From Candidatus Aminicenantota bacterium (GTDB lineage: Bacteria > Acidobacteriota > Aminicenantia > Aminicenantales > Saccharicenantaceae), in contig JAPKZE010000191.1 of NCBI GenBank assembly GCA_026393955.1, positions 1 through 8,594 of the forward strand: 8,594 bases of DNA, written 5' to 3'. The notes below the pieces were generated by a model. It searched no databases, was not told the DNA's origin, and saw only the letters and a program-made list of their open reading frames with translations. Positions 1 through 6,466 of this stretch are shown here, piece after piece. A program made the translations under genes and the position numbers. The stretch's first letter is position 1. Each line of letters opens with the position of its first letter.

Positions 1-872
1 GGGTATTCGAGCTTGTGGTCGGTCGCGGCCGTCAGGATCAGGAAGACCTCGTCCGCGTCCCTGACCTCCACGAGATCGTTGGAACAGGCGGTGCGTCCGC
101 CCCTGGCCACGGCCTTCAGCCGGGCGGCATAGCGGAGCCCGTCGCCGCCTTTCCCGTTGTCCATCGTGCCCGTCATCAAGAGGTGGTCCTTCTCGGCCCG
201 CGTTTCGCAGCGCTCCGGGCGCGTCAAGGCAGCCTTGAAGCTCAAGGCTCCTTTCTTATCGGCGGCCAGATGCACGACCAAAGCCCTGTCGGGATAGCTG
301 GCGAAGATCTCCCGCCTGTACCGGACCCCGTCCTGGACATACGAGACCGTGGCCAGGCCCCTTTCGAGATCGAGCTCGCGGCGATAATCCTCGTAGCCCG
401 AGCTTGTCCCGAAATCCAGCCACAGGTCGCCGAGCGTCTGGTAGCAGCCGAAGGGAACGTTGGCCCCGTTGCCGTTCCCGGACCCGGCCCCCTTACAGAC
501 CTGCGTCCTGAGGGCGAGCTCCGTGGCCTCCTTGTATTTCCCCTCGAAGAGCAGCCGCCGGATCTCTCCGAGCGAGGCCTCGGCCTCGGGATTGTCGTTG
601 TCGCCGGGGCTTCCCGACCAGACGCTCTTTTCGTTGAGCTGCAGCCGCTCCCGGTTGACGTCGCCGAAGACCATGGCCCCGAGGAAACCGTTCCCGACCG
701 GCAGGGCCTTGAGCCACTCGCCGTCGTTCTGCCAACCGTTCTTATCGTCGGCGACGGAGGCGGAGGCCGGCTGGGCGTACCAGAGCTTCACGGAATTCCC
801 CCGCGGGGCCCTGGCCGTGCAGGAGAACCCGAAACAGAGGAGGAGATGGAGGGCCCCGGGTCTGTGCTTCAT
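1..872 (-). CDS. GH95-type alpha-L-fucosidase (or related alpha-L-glycosidase), N-terminal part, cut by left edge
   Basis: Read from the reverse strand, this frame is open from an ATG at 872 to the window edge, giving 290 residues with no stop. After a basic start and a short hydrophobic stretch (residues 7-18), the chain enters the classic GH95 N-terminal beta-sandwich pattern: LWYAQPA (30-36), W..ALPVGNGFLGAMVFG (53-70), ERLQLNEKSVWSG (75-87), DNDNPEA (91-97), then EIRRLLFEGKYKEA. GH95 enzymes are usually about 750-800 residues and remove alpha-1,2-linked L-fucose, or in some members L-galactose, from glycans by inversion. The (alpha/alpha)6 catalytic barrel lies outside the window, so activity cannot be judged. 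Export is likely, but the signal is short, with Cys at 13 and 18 and no clean lipobox. GAGGT lies 6 nt before the ATG. The start is 33 nt after the stop of the upstream secreted glycosidase-like gene, so the two are probably cotranscribed. Confidence 0.88.
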   Translation of the reverse strand, partial: MKHRPGALHLLLCFGFSCTARAPRGNSVKLWYAQPASASVADDKNGWQNDGEWLKALPVGNGFLGAMVFGDVNRERLQLNEKSVWSGSPGDNDNPEAEASLGEIRRLLFEGKYKEATELALRTQVCKGAGSGNGNGANVPFGCYQTLGDLWLDFGTSSGYEDYRRELDLERGLATVSYVQDGVRYRREIFASYPDRALVVHLAADKKGALSFKAALTRPERCETRAEKDHLLMTGTMDNGKGGDGLRYAARLKAVARGGRTACSNDLVEVRDADEVFLILTAATDHKLEY

Positions 873-905
873 TTCGACCTCGCGCGCGAATTCAAGCTGT
901 CTGGG

Positions 906-3260
906 TCATCGGCCGCTGATGACCTCGGTCGTCGTCTTGAGCCGGACCGTGCCCTGCAGGACCGGGTCGGCTCCGGCCGTGAACTTGGCCTCGATCGTTA
1001 CCGTGTGATTCCCTTTTGGGAGCGGCGGCAGGGCCCGGCCCAAAGCGATCCTCTCGATGAGCTGGCCCTTGTCGCTGTAAAGAATGGCCTGATCGGAGCC
1101 GTCCCAGACGAGGGACTGCCCCTTTTTCAGGCTGCGCGGAATGCCGACCTTGAAGAACCGGTCGACCTCGATCCCGATCGCCTCGACGACCGCGCCGTCC
1201 CCGGTGACCAGGAGATGCAGCTGCGGACGCTGAGGATCGGACGGGTTCGCGAAGGTCCATTCGGATCCGGTCGGCTCGCCGGGCTGCAGGACCCTCTGGC
1301 GATGCTCGAAACGGACCTTTTCGTAATTCTGCAGGATCCACCCGCCCGGACCGGTCTTTTCCAGGTGAAAGTCCCGGCCGGGATCCTTGAGCCGGGCCCG
1401 CTGGTCCTGGCTGAAGACGCCCCGGTCCTTGGCCTCTTCCCATGTTCTGATGGCTTCGATGATCCGATCCGTCTCGGGATTGCCCTGCAGCGATGCGAAC
1501 TCGGCGACGAACGCATAGCCGGCCCGGTACCCGGCCGCCCGGGCCTCCATCCATTCGATGTCCTCGAGCCTCGTATCGGAGGTCATCAGGAACCAGCCGA
1601 GCATGTTCGGCAGGTAGTTGCGCTCCAGGAACGGCTGCAGCTCGAACCGCCTCTGGGACTGGCTCTCCCGGAAGCTCGCGTACCAGGGCTCTCCCCAATT
1701 GATATAGCTGTTCCCGTGCCAGTAGAAATGGGTCATGTTGCTCGAGCCGTTGACGACGAGGTGATCGACCTGGGACAGGAATGCCTCGGCGAAGTGGTCG
1801 CGGCCGAAGTCGCCGCGGCCGAGGTAGCACGTGCCTTCATGGCCGTCGAAATCCATCTGGGCGGCCCCGGTCTCGTTGAAGAACCCGGCCAGGTTCCGGA
1901 TGAGCTCCTCCTGCATGGCCCAATCGGGGAAGAGCGTCTTGTAGGGATGGTCCATGAGCTTCTTGGCGGCCTCCCCTTTCGCATGGGGCACGGCCTCGGT
2001 CCCGAAGGCGCCGCGGACGCAGTTCAGCAGTCGACAGGGCTTCCCGCCGCTGACGTCTTGATAGCGGACGATCTCGTTGCCGATGAGAACGCTGTTGAGG
2101 GTCGACTCCTGCTTGAAATAGTCCTCGCGGTCGACGACGATCTCCGTGGCCGCCGCGTCGATCGCCTGCTCGAGCGAAGCGCTCCCGGCGGCCATCAGCC
2201 CCGCGTTCGCGGCGGTCGTCACGAAGGGATCATTGGTCGTGATGAAATTGGTCAGGGTGTGGGCGCCCAGCCGCAGGCCCTTGGCCCGGGCCTTTTCGAC
2301 GCATTGCCTGAATCCGGCCCGGCCGTTGGGGAAGAGGTCCTCCAGCAGGTCGAAATGCCCCCAGGTCTTGAACGGGCCGCTGTGATACAGGGCGCGGAAC
2401 CCCAGGCGCCCGGTGTATTCCAGCATCGCGTCGATCGTCTTTTCGCTGAAGGCGGCGATGAGGTAGGGCCGGCCGCCCGCTCCGGAGGTCTTGAGCCACT
2501 CACCGTCCATCATAGGATGGGGAAGACCCTCGGTCCTTTCGATCGTCCCGATCACGGACAGCACGTCCTTCGGGCGGGTCCCGAAGACGGCCAGGGCGCT
2601 GCCCTCGAGCGCAAAGCCCGGAAGGGCCTTGACCGGCACGTTCTTGTGCTGGGACCAGACCGTCAGGACCCGGTCGCGGGCCTGGTTGACGCAGTAAGCC
2701 TGGAGGCTCGAGCCGAACTCTTCCTTGGTTGCCGTGGTCGTTCCGTCGGTCGTTCCCTCCTCGTTGGCCAGCCTGCCGCCGGAGGTCTTGGCGTTCAGGG
2801 CCTGGAGGCCGACCGCGAAATCTCCGTCCCTCACGACGCCGACCACCTCGCCGACGATCTCGCCGATCGCGGTGTTGATCGGGCCCCAGAGCACGGCGTC
2901 GATCTTTTCGGGATGGACCGCCTTCGTCAGTTCAAAGCGGAGATAGTCGGGTTTCACCGAAGCCCGGACCCGGAGCTCGATCCCTCCGTCAAAAGCCGCC
3001 GTCAGGATGTCCTTCCTGATGGTGACCGCCCGGGGCGTCAGTTCCCGGCCGTCGCTTGTCCTGACCCGGACGAGGGACCCGGGACGCCCTTGAGGGGCGT
3101 AATTCTTATGGCTCTGGAGGTCCAGGAGCTTGACGATCTCGCCGCGGGGACCGATCTCGAGCTGGAAGGCCGCGGTCTTTATCGCGGTCTGCCCGCCCGC
3201 CGGGGAGACCAGGCCGAACCCGAGGACCAGGACGGACAAAGCGTTCAACACCGGCTTCAT
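906..3260 (-). CDS. Secreted glycoside-hydrolase-like protein of unassigned family, 784 aa
   Basis: Starting at the ATG at 3260, the product has a Sec signal peptide (MKPVLNALSVLVLGFGLVSPAGG, about 1-23; probable cut before Gln24). Next come a beta-rich N-terminal region (about 25-240), a mixed alpha/beta region that reads like a TIM barrel (about 265-590), and a beta-rich C-terminal region (about 630-784). The acidic segment MDFDGHEG (469-476) is the best candidate for catalytic residues, followed by aromatic segments HFYWHGNSYINWGEPW (511-526) typical of a sugar-binding cleft. Residues about 361-434 look inserted: a beta-rich module with IGNEIVRY and NCVRGAFGTEAVPHAKG. I do not recognise the family with confidence; the plan resembles clan GH-D or other retaining alpha-glycosidases. 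A polysaccharide lyase or non-catalytic protein is not excluded. I chose 3260 over the in-frame ATG at 3281 because AGAGGT lies 9 nt upstream and the signal peptide begins there. The stop is TGA at 906-908. The GH95 gene follows in the same direction. Confidence 0.75.
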   Translation of the reverse strand: MKPVLNALSVLVLGFGLVSPAGGQTAIKTAAFQLEIGPRGEIVKLLDLQSHKNYAPQGRPGSLVRVRTSDGRELTPRAVTIRKDILTAAFDGGIELRVRASVKPDYLRFELTKAVHPEKIDAVLWGPINTAIGEIVGEVVGVVRDGDFAVGLQALNAKTSGGRLANEEGTTDGTTTATKEEFGSSLQAYCVNQARDRVLTVWSQHKNVPVKALPGFALEGSALAVFGTRPKDVLSVIGTIERTEGLPHPMMDGEWLKTSGAGGRPYLIAAFSEKTIDAMLEYTGRLGFRALYHSGPFKTWGHFDLLEDLFPNGRAGFRQCVEKARAKGLRLGAHTLTNFITTNDPFVTTAANAGLMAAGSASLEQAIDAAATEIVVDREDYFKQESTLNSVLIGNEIVRYQDVSGGKPCRLLNCVRGAFGTEAVPHAKGEAAKKLMDHPYKTLFPDWAMQEELIRNLAGFFNETGAAQMDFDGHEGTCYLGRGDFGRDHFAEAFLSQVDHLVVNGSSNMTHFYWHGNSYINWGEPWYASFRESQSQRRFELQPFLERNYLPNMLGWFLMTSDTRLEDIEWMEARAAGYRAGYAFVAEFASLQGNPETDRIIEAIRTWEEAKDRGVFSQDQRARLKDPGRDFHLEKTGPGGWILQNYEKVRFEHRQRVLQPGEPTGSEWTFANPSDPQRPQLHLLVTGDGAVVEAIGIEVDRFFKVGIPRSLKKGQSLVWDGSDQAILYSDKGQLIERIALGRALPPLPKGNHTVTIEAKFTAGADPVLQGTVRLKTTTEVISGR

Positions 3261-3279
3261 GATGGTCGCACCTCTCGTC

Positions 3280-3309
3280 ATGTTAGCTCCCCGGCCCCTT
3301 TTTTGACAA
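3280..3309 (-). promoter_or_regulatory. Possible leftward promoter for the secreted glycosidase pair
   Basis: On the reverse strand, TTGTCA (3304-3309) is followed after 18 nt by TAACAT (3280-3285). The -35 matches the sigma70 consensus at five of six positions and the -10 at only four. A start point near 3273 would fall inside the AGAGGT ribosome site (3270-3275) of the gene beginning at 3260, which argues against it or means the true start is a few bases upstream. Its -35 overlaps the -35 of the rightward promoter on the other strand. Confidence 0.3.
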
Positions 3310-3332
3310 GGATTTTCCTTCTGGACTATTAT
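3303..3332 (+). promoter_or_regulatory. Sigma70-like promoter for the M20/racemase/ligase cassette
   Basis: TTGACA (3303-3308, perfect -35) is followed after an 18-nt spacer by TATTAT (3327-3332, five of six matches to TATAAT). The start point should fall near 3339, only about 9 nt before the ATG at 3348, so the message would be almost leaderless. I see no Shine-Dalgarno motif between 3333 and 3347. This is the only good promoter ahead of the three-gene rightward unit, whose internal gaps are 12-13 nt. Confidence 0.62.
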
Positions 3333-3347
3333 TGGCGCCGGCACACG

Positions 3348-4535
3348 ATGGATATGAATGACCGGATCGCCAAGACCATCGAGGAGCGCCGCGGCGGGAT
3401 CCTCGATCTGAGCCGGCGCATCCACGCCGATCCCGAGCTGGCCTTTGAGGAAGTGCGCACCTCCCGCCTGCTTCGGACCCTGCTCGAAGACGAAGGGTTC
3501 GAGGTCCGGCCCGCGACGGAGGCTCTGCCCACGGCCTTTCGGGCCGTTCACGGTTCCGGCGCCGACCGGCCGCGGGTGACATTCACGGCCGAGATGGACG
3601 CCCTGCCCGGCCTGGGGCATGCCTGCGGCCACAACATCATCGGCACGGCCGGCGCCTACGCTGCCGTCATCCTGAAGTCCGTCCTCGGCCATAACCTCGT
3701 CGGCACGATCGAGGTCGTCGCGACCCCGGCGGAGGAGCGGGGCAGCGGCAAGGTCCGCTTGATCCAGGAGGGTATCTTCGAGACGTCGGACGTCGTCCTC
3801 CAGATCCATCCCCACATGCTCGATACGGTCATCTGCCAGGCCCTGGCCCGGCGCACGCTCGTCGTCGAGTTCTTCGGCCGGAAGGCCCACGCCGCCGCCG
3901 CTCCCCAGGAGGGCCGGAACGCCCTCGACGCCCTGGTCCTCTTCTACCACGCGGCCGCCCTGCCCCGGACGAAGCTCCCGCCCGGAACGCTCTTCCACGG
4001 CATCATCGAGTCGGGCGGCGAAGCCCCGAACATCATTCCCGACTACGCCCGGGGACGGTTCTCGCTCCGCGCGGACGCGATGCCGAAGCTCGAGCGTCTC
4101 GTCGACGAGGTCCGCCGTCTCGCCGGGAAGGCCGCCGCCGACACGGGCTGCCGGGTCGAGATCGGCGAACCCGGTCCCGGGGTCACGACCTTCCGGCGCA
4201 ACCGTGTCCTCGAGGAGATCATGGCCGGGCTGTTCGTCGAGAGGGGGCGGCCCGAGCCGGCCAAGCTCCGGGAATCCTACGGCTCGACGGACCTGGCCAA
4301 CGTCTCTTGGGTCGCGCCGACGATCGAGCCCATGCTCAAAGCCAGCGACGACCCCATCCACACCGAGGGCTTCGCCCGGGACGCCGTGGGGGCCGGGGGG
4401 GAAAGGGCCCTCCTCGACGGCGTCTACGTCCTGGCCGCCGCGGCGGCCCGCCTCCTGACCGAGCCCGGCCTCCTCGACCGCGTCCGGGCCGATTTCCGGG
4501 CCAAGCCCGCGGACGCGCCGGAAGGGCTCGTCTGA
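3348..4535 (+). CDS. M20 family metallo-amidohydrolase, AbgB/PM20D2-like, 395 aa
   Basis: This is a cytoplasmic zinc amidohydrolase with no signal peptide. The M20 metal site is complete by eye: HACGH (91-95, Cys93 and His95 region), PAEE (127-130, catalytic Glu and metal ligand), HPH (154-156), and the late histidine in HTEGF (338-342). HADPELAFEE (26-35) is the usual M20D opening. RKAHAAA (178-184) marks the dimerisation/lid domain. The segment GSTDLANVSWVAPTIEP (312-328) points to the p-aminobenzoyl-glutamate hydrolase subunit B / PM20D2 branch, whose known members cleave amide bonds of p-aminobenzoyl-glutamate or of basic dipeptides such as beta-alanyl-lysine. The true substrate here is unknown. 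Length is normal. I chose the ATG at 3348 because it follows a strong promoter; an in-frame ATG at 3354 is an alternative. Neither has a Shine-Dalgarno motif. It heads a unit with a racemase and an ATP-grasp ligase, so a peptide or acyl-amino acid containing a D-residue is a plausible substrate (inference). Confidence 0.9.
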   Translation: MDMNDRIAKTIEERRGGILDLSRRIHADPELAFEEVRTSRLLRTLLEDEGFEVRPATEALPTAFRAVHGSGADRPRVTFTAEMDALPGLGHACGHNIIGTAGAYAAVILKSVLGHNLVGTIEVVATPAEERGSGKVRLIQEGIFETSDVVLQIHPHMLDTVICQALARRTLVVEFFGRKAHAAAAPQEGRNALDALVLFYHAAALPRTKLPPGTLFHGIIESGGEAPNIIPDYARGRFSLRADAMPKLERLVDEVRRLAGKAAADTGCRVEIGEPGPGVTTFRRNRVLEEIMAGLFVERGRPEPAKLRESYGSTDLANVSWVAPTIEPMLKASDDPIHTEGFARDAVGAGGERALLDGVYVLAAAAARLLTEPGLLDRVRADFRAKPADAPEGLV

Positions 4536-4548
4536 TGTCCCCGGTCCC

Positions 4549-5466
4549 ATGATGAGTCTGGCCGCCCTCGCGAGAAACTCGGGCGGCGCCACCGTCGTCC
4601 TGACGGATTCGGGCCTCGGCGGCCTCCTCATCTGCGCCGGGCTCGAGCGCCGGCTGCGGGCCACTCCCGGCGAAGGCCCCGTCCGACTTGTCTATGTCAA
4701 CGCCTGGCCCGATGCGCATCACGGCTACAACGACCTGCCGGACATGGGCGCCCGGGCGGCGGTCTTCGACCGGGCCCTGGCCGCCATGACGGCCGTTCAC
4801 CCGGACCTCCTCCTCATCGCCTGCAACACGCTCTCCGTGGTCTACGAGGCGACGGCCTTCAGCCGGGCGCCCTCCGTCCCCGTGACGGGGATCCTCGACG
4901 AAGGGGCGGCCCTCTTCGCCGAGGCCCTGGGATCGGACCCGACGGCTCTCCTCGCGCTCTTCGGGACCCGGACGACCATAGGCTCCGCCGAGCACGTCCG
5001 CCGGCTGGCCCGGCGCGGCATCGGCCCGGAGCGCATCTTCGCGGAGGCCTGCCACGGCCTGGCGGCGGCCATCGACAAAGACCCGGATTCGCCCGCCGTG
5101 CCGGGCCTGGTCGACGAATGTACCGGCCGGATCGCCCTCCGGCTCCCCGCTCGCGGGCCTCTCTACGCCGGCCTCGCCTGCACACACTATGGATATGTCG
5201 CCGAGGTCTTCCGGACGTCGCTCGCCCGTCACACCGGAAGGACGGTGGAGATCCTCGACCCGGGAGAGCGGCTCGTCGACAGCCTGACGGGCGGCTTGCC
5301 CCCCCTCGGGCCCGGTGCAAGACCGAGTCCTGTTTCGGTCCAGGTCGTTTCCAAGGTCGCTCTCGCCGACGCCCAACGGCAGGCCGTGGCCCGCCGTCTC
5401 GAACCCTTGTCCCCGGCGACGGCCGGCGCCCTGCTCCGGTACGAACACAGACCCGATCTCTTCTGA
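4549..5466 (+). CDS. Asp/Glu racemase family protein, MurI-like, 305 aa
   Basis: This looks like a cofactor-independent two-cysteine racemase. Visible family motifs are DSGLGGL (20-26), ACNT with the first catalytic Cys (Cys92), FGTRTTIGSAEH (138-149), EACHGLA (166-172), and CTHYGY with the second catalytic Cys (Cys211), followed by DPGERLVDSL (237-246). In MurI these cysteines deprotonate and reprotonate the alpha carbon of glutamate. Both are kept, so activity is likely, but the MurI segment ending in PYG is replaced by NAWPDAHHGYNDLP (51-64), so the substrate may not be glutamate. The chain is slightly longer than typical MurI (about 260-290 aa). The start is either of two adjacent ATGs (4549, 4552), 13 nt after the amidohydrolase stop, with no clear Shine-Dalgarno site, so translation may be coupled to the gene before it. 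Its place between an amidohydrolase and an ATP-grasp ligase, not among mur genes, argues for a specialised role. Confidence 0.85.
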   Translation: MMSLAALARNSGGATVVLTDSGLGGLLICAGLERRLRATPGEGPVRLVYVNAWPDAHHGYNDLPDMGARAAVFDRALAAMTAVHPDLLLIACNTLSVVYEATAFSRAPSVPVTGILDEGAALFAEALGSDPTALLALFGTRTTIGSAEHVRRLARRGIGPERIFAEACHGLAAAIDKDPDSPAVPGLVDECTGRIALRLPARGPLYAGLACTHYGYVAEVFRTSLARHTGRTVEILDPGERLVDSLTGGLPPLGPGARPSPVSVQVVSKVALADAQRQAVARRLEPLSPATAGALLRYEHRPDLF

Positions 5467-5478
5467 GGGAGGATCACC

Positions 5479-6462
5479 ATGAGGATCGTTCTTCTGACCG
5501 GCCCGGGCGGGGACGCCCAGGGCTGGGGCGACCTGAAGGTCACCGAATCCCTGCGCCAGGCCTGCGAATCCCTCGGCCATCCGACCCGCATCGCCTACGT
5601 CGCCGACGAAGCGGATTTCTATCGTCTCCTCGATGCGCCCGACTTCGACATCGTCTGGAGCGCGCTCTACCACATCACCCCGAACGAGGCCTTCATCGGC
5701 CGGAACGCCGAGGGCCTCTGGGTGGCCGACGTCATGGACGAGCGGACGATCCCCTACATCGGCTCGGACAGCCGGACCATGAAGGCCATGATCGACAAGT
5801 TCCAGACCCACGAGATCCTGGCCGCGGCCGGGGTGGCCGTCCCCTCGCACGTCCTCCTCCGCTCCGGGGACGACGCGGCCGCCGTCACCTACCCCGCCTT
5901 CGTCAAACCCATCTGCGAGTCCCGCTCGGTCGGCATCTCCGACGAGAGCGTCGTCCACGACGAGGCGGAGCTCAGGCGGCGCGTGGCCTTCATCGAGAAG
6001 GAGTTCGACGAGCCGGCCCTGGTCGAGGAGTTCCTTCCGGGCGACGAATATACGGCCCTCGTCCTCGGCAACGGCAAGACGCGCGAGGTCCTGCCCGGGC
6101 TGGTCACGGTCGAGGACTCGCACTTCCGGAATTACCGCATCCTGCGGAGCGATCTGCGGGGTGTCGGTCTGACGCGGATCAGCCTGGCCGGGGACAGGAC
6201 CAAGGAGGCGCAGGACTTGGGCGATGCCGCGGCCGAGGCCATGGGCTGCCTCGACCACGTCCGCATCGACATGCGGGTCGACCGGGCGGGCAAGCTCCGC
6301 ATCATCGAGGTCAACGGCATCCCCGGCCTCAAGCCCCACAAGAGCTGGGCGCCCCAGATCTACACGCTCTACCACGGTTCGCCGCTGGGCGAGGACGAGG
6401 ACTACCTGCGGCTCATCGGGGCGATCGTCGATTCGGCCGGACGGCGCTACGATCTCGTCTGA
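5479..6462 (+). CDS. ATP-grasp ligase related to D-alanine-D-alanine ligase, 327 aa
   Basis: The fold and ATP site follow the Ddl pattern: IPYIGSDSRTMKAMIDK (91-107) aligns with the Ddl 'PYTGS...MDK' segment, YPAFVKPICESRSVGIS (138-154) holds the ATP-binding lysine, EEFLPGDEYT (183-192) follows, and RIDMRVD...LRIIEVNGIPGL (262-284) carries the magnesium ligands Asp264, Glu277 and Asn279. Such enzymes activate a carboxylate as acyl phosphate and join it to an amine. The Ddl substrate loop HGxxGEDG is not present; the corresponding region reads ALYHITPNEAFIGRNAEG (62-79), and the usual EVNT is EVNG. I therefore call it a Ddl-like amino-acid or peptide ligase, not Ddl itself. A strong Shine-Dalgarno (GAGGGAGGA) sits 6 nt before the ATG, and the gene begins 12 nt after the racemase stop. 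It is the last gene of the cassette and ends 4 nt from the convergent CapA-like gene, leaving no room for a terminator. Confidence 0.87.
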   Translation: MRIVLLTGPGGDAQGWGDLKVTESLRQACESLGHPTRIAYVADEADFYRLLDAPDFDIVWSALYHITPNEAFIGRNAEGLWVADVMDERTIPYIGSDSRTMKAMIDKFQTHEILAAAGVAVPSHVLLRSGDDAAAVTYPAFVKPICESRSVGISDESVVHDEAELRRRVAFIEKEFDEPALVEEFLPGDEYTALVLGNGKTREVLPGLVTVEDSHFRNYRILRSDLRGVGLTRISLAGDRTKEAQDLGDAAAEAMGCLDHVRIDMRVDRAGKLRIIEVNGIPGLKPHKSWAPQIYTLYHGSPLGEDEDYLRLIGAIVDSAGRRYDLV

Positions 6463-6466
6463 GCGC

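Noticed and set aside
15..3347. Very long rightward open frame running from the left edge into the amidohydrolase gene
   Set aside because: It lies opposite two leftward genes with clear family signatures and signal peptides. Its translation is low in complexity and rich in Pro, Gly, Arg and Leu, as expected for the antisense of GC-rich codons. Only the part from 3348 is real.
3261..4664. Leftward extension of the secreted glycosidase-like gene to an ATG at 4664
   Set aside because: The extension is antisense to the amidohydrolase gene, and a ribosome site plus a signal peptide mark the start at 3260.
4336..6375. 679-codon leftward frame opposite the racemase and ligase genes
   Set aside because: There are no recognisable motifs, its composition is that of an antisense shadow, and the rightward genes carry intact catalytic motifs.
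4549..6462. Ordinary peptidoglycan precursor genes murI and ddl
   Set aside because: The ligase lacks HGxxGEDG, the racemase has a changed substrate segment, and the partner is an amidohydrolase with no other mur gene nearby. This remains possible but is not the best reading.
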